Below are positions 17,772 to 31,765 of a DNA stretch of 36,918 nt, one piece after another; position 1 is the stretch's first letter, and each line of letters begins with the position of its first letter. The stretch spans positions 1-36,918 of the forward strand of contig WFZW01000067.1 in the NCBI GenBank assembly GCA_015489365.1. The letters are read 5' to 3'. This DNA comes from Deltaproteobacteria bacterium (GTDB lineage Bacteria; Desulfobacterota; Dissulfuribacteria; Dissulfuribacterales; QOAL01). The notes below the pieces were generated by a model. It was not told the origin of the DNA and did not search any database. It saw only the letters and a program-made list of their open reading frames with translations. The position numbers and the translations under genes are program-made.

Positions 17772-18034
17772 CCGGCTTAAGCGTTTTAAACAACTCCCTG
17801 TTCATGGACCAAATATTCCCGTGGACGTTGACCTTTATCAGTATCCTTGGTGCAATACTGAATATCAAGAAGAAAAGGGCCTGTTTTGCCATCTATACCG
17901 TGGCAAATATCGGATGGATCGTGGTAAATATATATCATGGAATCTACGCACAGGCAGCACTCTTCGTGGTCTTCACCGGCCTTTCCACCTGGGGATGGAT
18001 AGAATGGGGACGAAAGGAATGGAAAAAGGTATAG
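17768..18034 (+). CDS. small PnuC-like membrane protein (88 aa)
   Basis: Hydrophobic; IYAQAALFVVFTGLSTWGWIEW resembles the C-terminal motif of PnuC-type transporters; overlaps flanking genes. Confidence 0.55.
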   Translation: MTGLSVLNNSLFMDQIFPWTLTFISILGAILNIKKKRACFAIYTVANIGWIVVNIYHGIYAQAALFVVFTGLSTWGWIEWGRKEWKKV

Positions 18035-18453
18035 CGGCTGGGAAATTTGAAACCTTCGATCATTTAGCTGACATCGGGATAAGGGGATGGGGAAAAACCC
18101 TTGAGGAGGCCTTTGAAAATGCCGCTATTGCTATGTTTTCCATCATTGTTGAGAATCTTGACCGAGTCACCCCCCAAAAACAAATAGAGATAAGTTGCGA
18201 ATCCATAGATCGCGAAGGGCTATTTGTGGCATGGCTGAATGAATTGCTGGCCCAGGCTGGTATTCGAAACATGGTCTTTTCCAGATTCAAGTGCCACATA
18301 CAGAACCTGGCACTTGAAGGCCTGGCATATGGCGAAAGATTTGACCCTAATAAACATAGACGGGGGATTGAGGTCAAGGGAGCCACATTTACTCAATTGG
18401 CGGTTCGCAAACAAAACGGCCTGTGGCTGGCACAATGCGTGGTAGATGTATAA
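18019..18453 (+). CDS. archease
   Basis: FETFDHLADIGIRGWGKTLEEAFENAAIAMFSII...WLNELL...KGATFTQLAVR; immediately precedes rtcB. Confidence 0.9.
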   Translation: MEKGIAAGKFETFDHLADIGIRGWGKTLEEAFENAAIAMFSIIVENLDRVTPQKQIEISCESIDREGLFVAWLNELLAQAGIRNMVFSRFKCHIQNLALEGLAYGERFDPNKHRRGIEVKGATFTQLAVRKQNGLWLAQCVVDV

Positions 18454-18492
18454 AAAGATCTTGTGTAACAGACAGGCAAAAGGAAAAAAGAG

Positions 18493-19923
18493 ATGGACAC
18501 CAAGGGACTCATTCAACTCGCTACCTGCACGTGGCAAATTCCAAGGGAAGACCCCATGAGGGTCCCTGCCATATTGTACGCGGACAAGCAGCTCTTGTCT
18601 GAGATGGATGACAAGGTCCAGGAACAGCTCAAAAACGTTGCCTCCTTGCCTGGAATAGTAAAGGCCGCATTTGCCATGCCGGATGCCCACTGGGGCTACG
18701 GCTTTCCCATAGGAGGAGTAGCTGCATTTGATCCGGAAAGAGGCGGTGTGATTTCTGTAGGAGGGGTGGGTTATGATATCTCGTGCGGGGTTAGAACACT
18801 GCTAACAGGCCTTCACAAGCAAGAGGTTCTCCAGCGGCTTGATCCCTTGATAGAGGAATTATTCCGGGTCGTCCCATCCGGTGTGGGTTCTGAAGGCAAG
18901 ATAAGGCTTTCAGCCGACAAACTGGATGAAGTCCTGGTTGGAGGTGCCAGGTGGGCCGTAGACATAGGCTACGGAGAACGCGATGACCTGGAATATATAG
19001 AGGAGCACGGAACCATGCCAGGGGCCGACCCATCTTGTGTCTCTGATACGGCAAAGCGTAGACAATATAGACAGGTGGGAACCCTTGGCTCTGGTAATCA
19101 TTACTTGGAGATCCAATATGTCGAAAGGATCTTCGAACCTAACATTGCCGCAGCCTTTGGCCTGGAAGAGGACGCGGTAATCGTGGCCATACACTGCGGC
19201 TCAAGGGCGCTGGGCCACCAGATAGGTACAGATTACCTGCAGGTACTGGCCAAGGCGGCTAAAAAATATAACATTCCCATCCGTGAAAGGGAGCTGGTAT
19301 GTGCCCCCATAAACTCACCCGAAGGGAAACGCTATTTCAAGGCAATGGCGTGCGGAATAAATTGTGCGCTGGCAAATAGGCAGGTAATAGGACACCTCGT
19401 TCGCCAGGTATTCCATGATCAATTTCCAGGGGCAACAACGAGACTACTGTATGATGTCAGCCACAATACATGCAAGATCGAAGAGCATAAGGTGGAGGGT
19501 ATGATCAAGAGCCTGTATGTCCACAGAAAGGGGGCAACACGTGCCTTCGGACCAGGCAGGAAGGAATTGCCCGAACAGTTCAGGACGGCTGGGCAGCCCC
19601 TTTTCATAGGCGGTACCATGGGAACCTGCTCCTTCATACTAGCGGGACAGGATGAGGGAGAAAGGCTGGCATGGAGCTCGGCCTGCCATGGTGCTGGACG
19701 GGCCATGAGCCGAAGGGCCGCTCTTAAGAGATGGAAGGGTAAAAGTATCGTCTCTGACCTTGCCCACAGGGGGATTATCATAAAGACTGCAAGCTTTAGG
19801 GGGGCTGCTGAAGAGGCCCCTGATGCATACAAGGATGTGGTAAGGGTGGTCGAGGCAACCCATAATGCCGGCTTGGCAAAAAAGGTGGCCCTAGTAAGAC
19901 CCATGGCCTGCATAAAGGGATGA
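18493..19923 (+). CDS. rtcB: RNA-splicing ligase RtcB
   Basis: AMPDAHWGYGFPIGGVAAFDPERGGVISVGGVGYDISCGVR; GSGNHYLEIQYV; HCGSRALGHQI; YDVSHNTCKIEEH; HRKGATRAFGPG; GGTMGTCSFIL. Confidence 0.96.
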   Translation: MDTKGLIQLATCTWQIPREDPMRVPAILYADKQLLSEMDDKVQEQLKNVASLPGIVKAAFAMPDAHWGYGFPIGGVAAFDPERGGVISVGGVGYDISCGVRTLLTGLHKQEVLQRLDPLIEELFRVVPSGVGSEGKIRLSADKLDEVLVGGARWAVDIGYGERDDLEYIEEHGTMPGADPSCVSDTAKRRQYRQVGTLGSGNHYLEIQYVERIFEPNIAAAFGLEEDAVIVAIHCGSRALGHQIGTDYLQVLAKAAKKYNIPIRERELVCAPINSPEGKRYFKAMACGINCALANRQVIGHLVRQVFHDQFPGATTRLLYDVSHNTCKIEEHKVEGMIKSLYVHRKGATRAFGPGRKELPEQFRTAGQPLFIGGTMGTCSFILAGQDEGERLAWSSACHGAGRAMSRRAALKRWKGKSIVSDLAHRGIIIKTASFRGAAEEAPDAYKDVVRVVEATHNAGLAKKVALVRPMACIKG

Positions 19924-19997
19924 TCACTTTATACAGCCCCCCAATCGATAAGGATTGCAGAATTCGAAGGGACTGTAGGGATCCTGCATCTGGTTTA

Positions 19998-21107
19998 TCA
20001 TCCAGGGCAATCAGCACCCCATGGACTTTTATACCTGATCGTCCTTCCTTCGTGGTTTTTAAATACCGCCTCATCTCCGTCTATTCCTGTCAGGTAATCA
20101 GGATTCAATGGCACCTTTCCTCCACCTCCTGGCAGATCTATCACCAATGTTGGCAGACACAGCCCCCCTATGTTTCCAAGAAGGGTCTTCATTATCCTTA
20201 TACCCTTGTACAGATCTGTCCTGAAATGATCAGTACCCCTGACGGCATCGCAATGAAAAAGATAATAGGGCCGGACCATGATTGCCTGAAGCCTGCAAAA
20301 AAGGTCTCCTAGGATCTCACTGTCATCATTGATCCCCTTTAGCAGCACCGTCTGGTTTGAAACTGGAATGCCATGCCTCTGGAGCATATCACATGCCGAT
20401 TCTGCCTCCTTGGTTACCTCCCTGGGATGGTTGAAATGGGTATTCAACCAAAGGGGCCTATGCCGCGCAAGTATACGACAGAGTCCCTTGGTGATCCTCA
20501 TGGGCATGACTACGGGCACACGACTTCCTATCCGTATGACCTCAAGATGCTTCACAGTCCTCAGGGCAGACAGAACACGATCAATGTGGGCAGACCCCAT
20601 TGTGAGTGGGTCGCCACCTGAAACAATGACCTCACGTATACCGGGATGATTCGACAGGTACCTGATTATGCCACCCAGTGCCCTTTGATTGATCACCCTA
20701 GGCCTACCTGCCCAAAAGCGCTTACGATTACAGTGCCTACAATAGGTGGCGCATATCCCGGTTGCCAACAAGAGGGCCCTGTCCCCATACCTGTGGATGA
20801 GATGAGGCACTGGCATATGTCTTTCCTCGGCTAGAGGATCGTCCTCGGATCCATCGAGGTAAAAGGTAATCTCTTTAGGATCGGGAATACATTGGCGCCT
20901 TATCGGATCATTCGGATCGGACCAGTCTATAAGGGAGAGGTAATATGGTGTTGCTGCCCACCTGTATCGGCAAATAAGTTTATCATAGCACTTACGTCCC
21001 CCCTCCAGGGAGCCCATGAGATCCTCCAGGCAACGGATCCCCCTTAACCTGTTCGCAAACTGCCATCTCCAGTCCGACCATTGATCAGAACGGATGTCAG
21101 AGCGCAT
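19998..21107 (-). CDS. KamA/lysine 2,3-aminomutase-family radical SAM protein
   Basis: ATGICATYCRHCNRKRF radical SAM cluster motif; VIVSGGDPLTM; LPGGGGKVPLNPDY (PLP-Lys region). Confidence 0.88.
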   Translation of the reverse strand: MRSDIRSDQWSDWRWQFANRLRGIRCLEDLMGSLEGGRKCYDKLICRYRWAATPYYLSLIDWSDPNDPIRRQCIPDPKEITFYLDGSEDDPLAEERHMPVPHLIHRYGDRALLLATGICATYCRHCNRKRFWAGRPRVINQRALGGIIRYLSNHPGIREVIVSGGDPLTMGSAHIDRVLSALRTVKHLEVIRIGSRVPVVMPMRITKGLCRILARHRPLWLNTHFNHPREVTKEAESACDMLQRHGIPVSNQTVLLKGINDDSEILGDLFCRLQAIMVRPYYLFHCDAVRGTDHFRTDLYKGIRIMKTLLGNIGGLCLPTLVIDLPGGGGKVPLNPDYLTGIDGDEAVFKNHEGRTIRYKSPWGADCPG

Positions 21108-21240
21108 CTGGAACCTTTTTCATGCCCTGTTGGACACGATGAAAAATATTTGTCCATGTAGATCCATGCGGATTCATGGTAAAAGATGGCCTTTGATAAA
21201 TACTGAGCCGTTACACTAAACGGGTACAAGGATAACAAGC

Positions 21241-25289
<4,049 letters not shown>

Positions 25290-25290
<1 letters not shown>

Positions 25291-26066
25291 TGCTGGACAA
25301 TTTCACACCTTCAGAGACATCCAGGTATAGATGGGAATACCACAGGGATTACCTCAAATATACCACGTGCCCTGATGTCATAATTGAGGAGGCCGCCAAG
25401 GTACGGGATGGGCACATCTGGATCGAACTGCTATCCAAGGGCTACAGGTCATCACCTACCCTAATACTCGAAGCTGGCAAAGGAGGGCTAGAGATAGATC
25501 GGCCTGAAAATTGGAAGGATGATATCGGGCCGATGATAATACGTTACAGGCCACCCAAACGCCCATGGCACATCCTGAAGACACGGGTAAAAACCTCTAC
25601 CAGCAACGGCATCTTCACACCGGTCCCCGATGTCATAGTTGTGGTGGAAAAACGCGAGTATTTCAGGGTCTCATGCCCCCTGGGTTCCAGAATCATCCTC
25701 ATGAAGAGGATAAAATGCGGCGAAAAAACAAGATTGATGCCCAGCGTCACTGGCAAGATCAGGGATATAAGCCTGGGAGGCCTTGCCTTCTACCTGGACG
25801 ATCCGCGCAGGATGACCCCACCTCCCCTGAGGTCCATCGTTGGCCCCTTCACCGTTGAACTCATGCTGACCGCCGAAAAGCCTTGGAACAGCCTATTGTT
25901 CTCAGAGGCAGAGGTTATACGGATAAGGGAAGCCGGGCGATATGACAAAAGATCCTTTGAGGTGGCATTGAAGTTTCGTATCAGTTCCAAGGAAAAGGAA
26001 AGGCTTTATCCGTACATACAAAAAAGGGAGCTTGAACTTTTGAAGACCGGGGCATTACGGGAATGA
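25290..26066 (+). CDS. PilZ-domain (probable c-di-GMP-binding) flagellar brake-like protein
   Basis: KREYFRVSCPLGSRI (RxxxR) and RDISLGGLAF (DxSxxG); ATG overlaps the polA stop. Confidence 0.8.
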
Positions 26067-26461
26067 ATCTTTCTATCCAGGCCACCTATCCACTTAAGGG
26101 ACAGACCGTTGTGATATCCGATGGCGGCTTCACGCTGAGGATTTATGTCACCATTGGGGAATGCGGGTGCCCTATCGGTTCCGGCGGTAGGTTTAGACCA
26201 GAACGGTTTAAAATCTTTGCAGAAATCCTTAGCGATGATACACTATTACAGACCATCGACATGACCTTCTCTGGAAGGGCCAGTGAATTTATAGGACCTG
26301 TAGCTCCACTTCCTGCCGGACGATTTATTGTACGTATAAGGGCCTATGACCCGGAAACCGGAGCATCTGGAAACACGTCATGGGTATTCACAGTTTCCCC
26401 TCCACTTTCCATCCCTACCAAGGATACCAAAGGGGGTGCAGATGCAGTCCTCGACCACTGA
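26063..26461 (+). CDS. hypothetical protein (132 aa)
   Basis: ORF overlaps the PilZ gene stop (ATGA) and converges with the opposite-strand nucleotidyltransferase. Confidence 0.55.
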   Translation: MNLSIQATYPLKGQTVVISDGGFTLRIYVTIGECGCPIGSGGRFRPERFKIFAEILSDDTLLQTIDMTFSGRASEFIGPVAPLPAGRFIVRIRAYDPETGASGNTSWVFTVSPPLSIPTKDTKGGADAVLDH

Positions 26462-27316
26462 GTCCCTTGGTATATGTACGCTGTCCCAGATTATACTCCT
26501 CCTGATCGTCACATTGGATCCAAAAAAGACACCAGATCCGATTACCGCCCAGTCACAAAAACGGACGTCATCTGGGACTATCGAGGCACTTACCAGGGTT
26601 CCGTTGTTTCCCCGACCCATCTTTACCAACACCTCGTGTGCCCCCAGGTATCCCGACGGTGAACCGATATCTTCCCATACGTGCCGTGACGAATCGGGTA
26701 AGACAGTATCCGCATCAATCTCCAGGACCCTCTCACCTGCTTGTATGGCCCTTTCAAACACATCTATCAGGGAAACCCTATCCCGTGGTATCAAGCCAAC
26801 AAGTTTAGGATCGAGTACGGATATACCTGTAAAGGCACGTGCATCAGGCCCATAATAGCCAAATTCCGTAATATACCCACCCACAGCCCTGATCTTGTTC
26901 CAAGGAGAACGCTGATGGAGTACAAGGGAGGCAAGACAACCAAGCTGCCTATGGATCTCATAGGTACGCAGCAGGCTGATATTCGTTACGACATCACTAT
27001 TTATTACAAGAATAGGGGCATGCCTGTCCAAGTGATCATAAGCATTGGCCAGGGCCCCTCCTGTACCAAGTAGCCTGACCTCACGCAGTACATGGATCTT
27101 AACACCTGGAAGATCGAGGTCGCTGGCCCACGAAAGGATACTTTCGGCCAAATGAAAGGCATTTATGTAGATACTATCAAAGCCCTCACGGGCAAGTCCT
27201 CTTACGATCCTTTCTATGTTCGACAGGTTTAAGACCGGGAACAGGGGCTTTGGGATATAACGGGTAAGCGGGGCGAGCCTGGAACCCAGGCCTGCAGCCA
27301 GCACCATGGCCTGCAT
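26378..27316 (-). CDS. sugar-1-phosphate nucleotidyltransferase family protein
   Basis: MVLAAGLGSRLAPLTRYIPKPLFPVLN; LLGTGGALANA; VINSDVV; C-terminal hexapeptide-like repeats. Confidence 0.88.
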   Translation of the reverse strand: MQAMVLAAGLGSRLAPLTRYIPKPLFPVLNLSNIERIVRGLAREGFDSIYINAFHLAESILSWASDLDLPGVKIHVLREVRLLGTGGALANAYDHLDRHAPILVINSDVVTNISLLRTYEIHRQLGCLASLVLHQRSPWNKIRAVGGYITEFGYYGPDARAFTGISVLDPKLVGLIPRDRVSLIDVFERAIQAGERVLEIDADTVLPDSSRHVWEDIGSPSGYLGAHEVLVKMGRGNNGTLVSASIVPDDVRFCDWAVIGSGVFFGSNVTIRRSIIWDSVHIPRDSVVEDCICTPFGILGRDGKWRGNCEYP

Positions 27317-27381
27317 CTCAGGATACCATCAAGCCTATCCCTTCGTGTTGTTGCCTATAAGTCCAGGACTTATCCCGTGGA

Positions 27382-27597
27382 TCAGGCGGCCTTTTTCCCT
27401 GCCGGGACATCCTTCGCCGTGTCTTGCCCTGCAGAAGGTGCAGGTTTTTCGTTGGATTCCAGGTCACTAAGGCCCTGTTTGAATGACCTAAGCCCCTTGC
27501 CAAGGCCAGCACCGATTTCAGGCAGTTTTTTACCTCCAAAGATAAAAAAGGCTATCAAAAGGATTACGAGAAGTTCTTGTGTACCAAGACCAAACAT
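27382..27597 (-). CDS. tatA: Tat translocase subunit TatA/E (paralogue 1)
   Basis: MFGLGTQELLVILLIAFFIFGGKKLPEIGAGLGKGLRSFKQG. Confidence 0.92.
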   Translation of the reverse strand: MFGLGTQELLVILLIAFFIFGGKKLPEIGAGLGKGLRSFKQGLSDLESNEKPAPSAGQDTAKDVPAGKKAA

Positions 27598-27675
27598 ATT
27601 AGGCCTCCTTTGGTCTCTTTATAAGGACTCATGACCGGGATGTTGAATTCACAGGCCCCTTTTGGAAACCAGGCA

Positions 27676-28533
27676 TCAACCAGAACCGTAACTGTGCAGT
27701 CCTGACAATAAAAAGTTGACGCCAAAATAGGTGAAGATGACGGACAGAAAACCTATGATGGACAACCATGCGATTCTCTGGCCAGCCCATCCCCTTACGA
27801 AACGGGCATGTAAAGCCGTAGCATAAATAAACCAGGTAATCAAGGACCAGGTCTCCTTCGGATCCCAACTCCAATAGGTTCCCCAGGCCTGATTGGCCCA
27901 GACTGCACCGGTAATGATCCCTACTGAAAGCCACAAAAAACCAAAGATTATGGTCTGGTGCATGAGATCATCCAGGACCTTGAGCCGTGGAAGACTACCT
28001 ATTACACTTTCCGGTTTTTCATCATGGTGTGCACCTTTCATCTTTACTAAGTACATGATCCCAAGGCCGCATGCCACTGCGAAGGAGGCATAACCCAGAA
28101 AACAGGTTATGACGTGGGCCAAAAGCCAGTTGCTTTGAAGGGCGGGTATCAGTGGTTCTATAGAATCCGCCACCTTTGGGCTGAATGATGCGTATGCCAT
28201 GGCAAGCGAGGCAAAAGGCGTTGCAAACGCCCCTATGACACGCCTCTTCACACGCCATTCGATAACCAGGTATACTAATATGGTAACCCATGAGAAAAAG
28301 ACCAGGGACTCATATAGATTTGAAAGCGGCGCATGGCCATATCCCAGGCGATAGGACTCCGTCCACCTGAGAATAATGCCAGCGGTCTGGACCAAAAATC
28401 CGCCAACGGTTACCACTGTGGCAAGGACACCAACCTGCCTTACCCTGAAGATCCAGTGGATCATGTAGAGGGCAGCCGCCCCCAAGTATATAAATGTGGT
28501 CAAGCTTAAGAGATAGGAACTGGATAGATTCAT
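27676..28533 (-). CDS. ccsA: cytochrome c biogenesis protein CcsA (System II, WWD-type)
   Basis: Multi-TM; VWANQAWGTYWSWDPKETWSLITWFIYATALHAR. Confidence 0.93.
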   Translation of the reverse strand: MNLSSSYLLSLTTFIYLGAAALYMIHWIFRVRQVGVLATVVTVGGFLVQTAGIILRWTESYRLGYGHAPLSNLYESLVFFSWVTILVYLVIEWRVKRRVIGAFATPFASLAMAYASFSPKVADSIEPLIPALQSNWLLAHVITCFLGYASFAVACGLGIMYLVKMKGAHHDEKPESVIGSLPRLKVLDDLMHQTIIFGFLWLSVGIITGAVWANQAWGTYWSWDPKETWSLITWFIYATALHARFVRGWAGQRIAWLSIIGFLSVIFTYFGVNFLLSGLHSYGSG

Positions 28534-29895
28534 TTATTGGTTCCCCAAGACAGAGTTAATCGAGTCTTCTAATTCCCTAAAGTCCTTTTCGAAATGAATC
28601 TTGTTCTTATTGGTCTGGCCAGACAAGATCACCTGCGTTTCACCATCCTTTGGTCCCACCCACAGCCAGCTCCGGCGGTGCGGTACCCAGAATACTATTG
28701 CAAACCCCAGGATTAGGGCAGTACAACCAAGCCATACGATCCAAACCCCAGGATCCTTTTTGACCTGGAGCCCGGTCATATATCTCTCGGAAGCACTGAC
28801 AAGGGAAAGTTCATATGTGGTATCGCCCCTCGTGTATTTTTCCGTGCGGCCCTGCAAGACCCACAAGGCATGCCCCTGGCCGGTTCCATCCCCAATCCAG
28901 ATACGTGCCGCTGGTACCCCATGGATATTGGGGATGTACTTCAAAAGCGCCAGGGTCATGCTGGATTCAGGCCAGGAAACCTTCTGAAATGCCGGAATGA
29001 TGAATGAACGCTGGATGCCAGTGGATGAAGCCACCCTGATTGTCACCTCTGGAATGGCCTGATAACTTGCCTGATAGAAGGTTACTCCCTTGTACTCCAG
29101 TGGGTCATTCACCAATATGGCCTTATGCAGGACCTCCTTCCCCTTCTCAAGGATAGTCAGGTCCGATCTAAATTCCTTGGGCGCCCCATTATCATAGAAG
29201 GAAACAAAGAAATGGTCACACCTTATGGAGAAACCCAGTGGAATGGGGGCTGCCGTATCGAACCTCACGGCATGATCGGTGGTCTCTCCTTCCATGAGCA
29301 TGATCCTGCCCTTGAAGCCGTAAAAGGAACCGAATACGGCCCCCAAAAATATGATCAAGATACTAAGATGCACCCCGTAGAGTCCCCAATAACTCCATTT
29401 TCCCTTCTCCACGAGAAAAAGTGTGCCACCATCCACATTGGGCTTCTTCTGGAAACTGCCAGCCTTTTTCTGAAAAGTGGAAAGCAATTTTTGCATGAGC
29501 TCATTATCCAGCACCCCATCTTTTACCCTCCAGATCCTCTTATAGGGCATGCGCGTCAGATAATCGGAACTTACGGCGAGGTTATCCTTCTTGAAGAGTT
29601 TCAGGGTGAAGGGCAGGCGCTTCAAGGTACATACAATGAGATTGGTACTGAACAGGGCAAGCAACGACAGATACCACCATGAATGATATGTATCATTCAG
29701 ATGCAGGATCTTCGTCAATTTGGACATGGTCGGTCCGAAATTGTCCAGATAAAATTGTTGGCTTTGCCCCTGGGGAATGATCGTACCAATAATGGAGGTA
29801 ACGGCCAGTGCAATTAGCAGGAATATCGCCAGATGCACGGAGGAAAAAAAGCGAATAACAGGATTCTCCTGGGAATAAGTAGCAGTTTTTTTCAT
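28534..29895 (-). CDS. resB: cytochrome c biogenesis protein ResB/Ccs1
   Basis: VIRFFSSVHLAIFLLIALAVTSIIGTIIPQ; GLYGVHLSILIIFLGAVFGSFYGFKG; adjacent to ccsA. Confidence 0.92.
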   Translation of the reverse strand: MKKTATYSQENPVIRFFSSVHLAIFLLIALAVTSIIGTIIPQGQSQQFYLDNFGPTMSKLTKILHLNDTYHSWWYLSLLALFSTNLIVCTLKRLPFTLKLFKKDNLAVSSDYLTRMPYKRIWRVKDGVLDNELMQKLLSTFQKKAGSFQKKPNVDGGTLFLVEKGKWSYWGLYGVHLSILIIFLGAVFGSFYGFKGRIMLMEGETTDHAVRFDTAAPIPLGFSIRCDHFFVSFYDNGAPKEFRSDLTILEKGKEVLHKAILVNDPLEYKGVTFYQASYQAIPEVTIRVASSTGIQRSFIIPAFQKVSWPESSMTLALLKYIPNIHGVPAARIWIGDGTGQGHALWVLQGRTEKYTRGDTTYELSLVSASERYMTGLQVKKDPGVWIVWLGCTALILGFAIVFWVPHRRSWLWVGPKDGETQVILSGQTNKNKIHFEKDFRELEDSINSVLGNQ

Positions 29896-29954
29896 GGATG
29901 CCTATTCGGAATTAACGAATCGGAAAGATAATAGAGGTACAGAAGGGACAAAAA

Positions 29955-30155
29955 CTAATGGCTTTCACCGGATGAATCGTCGGATTTGGGGGAGCTGTCA
30001 TTACCGTGGTTCTCCTCTTCACTTTTTACTGATTTCTTGAAATTCCTGATGCCCTTTCCAAGGCCTTCGCCTATTTGGGGCAATTTACCAGCACCAAAGA
30101 CTATCAAAATGATAACCAAAATTACAAGTAGTTCCGGCATCCCTAGCCCAAACAT
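29955..30155 (-). CDS. tatA: Tat translocase subunit TatA/E (paralogue 2)
   Basis: [44 protein letters not shown]. Confidence 0.92.
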   Translation of the reverse strand: MFGLGMPELLVILVIILIVFGAGKLPQIGEGLGKGIRNFKKSVKSEEENHGNDSSPKSDDSSGESH

Positions 30156-30401
30156 CCCATCAAGCTCCCCTTGTATTCAATAGCACCTGGCACATGGCAT
30201 TCAAAAAAGATACATACTGATAATCAGGTTCAAGGACATCAACTTCAACCTGTCGAACTTTGTTGTTCGTTCCGCCCACAACACATCCTGATGGAAGGTA
30301 TAGGGCACCTGAACGTTTGGATCACAGTCTACAAAGCAAGGGGCACCGTGTCAATTACCATTGAGCCTGCTCCTTGTCTGCATGGGATAGCTTCTTGTCG
30401 A

Positions 30402-31682
30402 TCAAATATCCAATTTTTTCATCTTTTTAAGAAGCGTCTTATAACTTACCCTTAAAATCCTTGCGGCCTCTGCCTTGTTTCCCCGTGCCTTAGCCAGGGC
30501 CTCGACTATCAATTCCCTTTCCTTCTCGATGGCACTTGCCCTGGTCTGGGTCCAAAAATCACTGGATGAATCACCCTGTGGGACACCATCCAAAAATCCT
30601 GAGATATCCGAGCAAGTTATCGATCCATTGCACAGTATGAATGCCCGGTCCAATACGTTGAAGAGTTCACGAATATTACCAGGAAGATTACACGACTCGA
30701 GTAGGGCAATTGCATCTTCGGATAGGTCCACCTGCCTTCCAAGTTGTCTGCCAAGCCTTGATAGGTGCAACCTTGCAAGGGGCAAGATGTCCTCCCTTCT
30801 CTTCCTGAGTGGAGGTATATGTATTGGAAAGGCAGAAAGCCGGTAATAGAGATCTCCACGAAACCTTCCTGCGCTCACCTCCTTCTTTAAATCCTTGTTG
30901 GTTGCCGCCAGTATCCTTGCACTGCTGTGTGCCTCCCTGGAACTACCGATCGGTAAGTATCTCCCCGAATCAAGAAAGCGAAGTATCTTGGGTTGTAACG
31001 ACAGGGGAAGATCACCGATTTCATCCAAAAACAGTGTACCCTTGTCAGCCGCCTCCACGAGACCCTGGCGATATTCATTAGCCCCGGTAAAACTGCCCTT
31101 GAGATGACCAAACAGCATAGAATCGGCTAGTTCGGCCGGAAGGTTGGCACAATTCAGGCTGATGAATCTCTCCCTTCCGCTGCGGTCATGTATATACCGT
31201 GCCAGGACCTCCTTGCCTGTACCGGTCTCTCCCGTGATAAGCACTGGGAACATGGTTGGTGCCACCTTTTCCGCCATAGCCAGTGTGGTCTGCATCAGAC
31301 TGGACTCAGCTACCAGATCCCCACCCCCCTTCACGCTCATGAGGTCCCGGAATCGTCCAACGAGTTGCTCAAGATCCACGGGCTTTTCTAAAAAATCTGT
31401 GGCCCCTGATTTTATTGCCTCTACCGCCTTGCTAACCGTACCATAGGCGGTTACTACAATTATTACAGATAAAGGTCTTGCCTTCTTAAAAGGGGCTATT
31501 AATTCAAGCCCCTCGCCGTCGGGCAGCTGAAGGTCCAACAGACAACCATCGAAATCCTTAAGCATGTTCCTTGCCTGGCGGAGGCTATAGGCCTGCCCGA
31601 CTTCGAAATATTCTGAAAGTGCCTCTTTGAAGATTTCCGACAACTTCTTATTATCTTCTACTATGAGAAGGCTAGAAGGCAT
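30402..31682 (-). CDS. sigma-54-dependent response regulator (NtrC family) with GSFTGA loop
   Basis: MPSSLLIVEDNKKLSEIF receiver; GETGTGKEVLARYIH; LFGHLKGSFTGANEYRQG; DEIGDLPLSLQPKILR; C-terminal Fis-type HTH NKAEAARILRVSYKTLLKKMK. Confidence 0.93.
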   Translation of the reverse strand: MPSSLLIVEDNKKLSEIFKEALSEYFEVGQAYSLRQARNMLKDFDGCLLDLQLPDGEGLELIAPFKKARPLSVIIVVTAYGTVSKAVEAIKSGATDFLEKPVDLEQLVGRFRDLMSVKGGGDLVAESSLMQTTLAMAEKVAPTMFPVLITGETGTGKEVLARYIHDRSGRERFISLNCANLPAELADSMLFGHLKGSFTGANEYRQGLVEAADKGTLFLDEIGDLPLSLQPKILRFLDSGRYLPIGSSREAHSSARILAATNKDLKKEVSAGRFRGDLYYRLSAFPIHIPPLRKRREDILPLARLHLSRLGRQLGRQVDLSEDAIALLESCNLPGNIRELFNVLDRAFILCNGSITCSDISGFLDGVPQGDSSSDFWTQTRASAIEKERELIVEALAKARGNKAEAARILRVSYKTLLKKMKKLDI

Positions 31683-31765
31683 AGGGCTTGACCTATCCAA
31701 GGATGATGATTGGCACGTATAGGGAGAAAATTCTTTGCTTGTTCATATTCAGGAAGTGGACATCC

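Noticed and set aside
30156-30401. Repeat copy in the tatA2-response regulator gap
   Set aside because: Read on both strands; no recognisable core motif, although the gap is long enough to hold one.
31700-31745. TGGCACG...TTTGCTT near 31710 as a sigma-54 promoter
   Set aside because: Distance between the GG and GC elements is far too long for a -24/-12 promoter.
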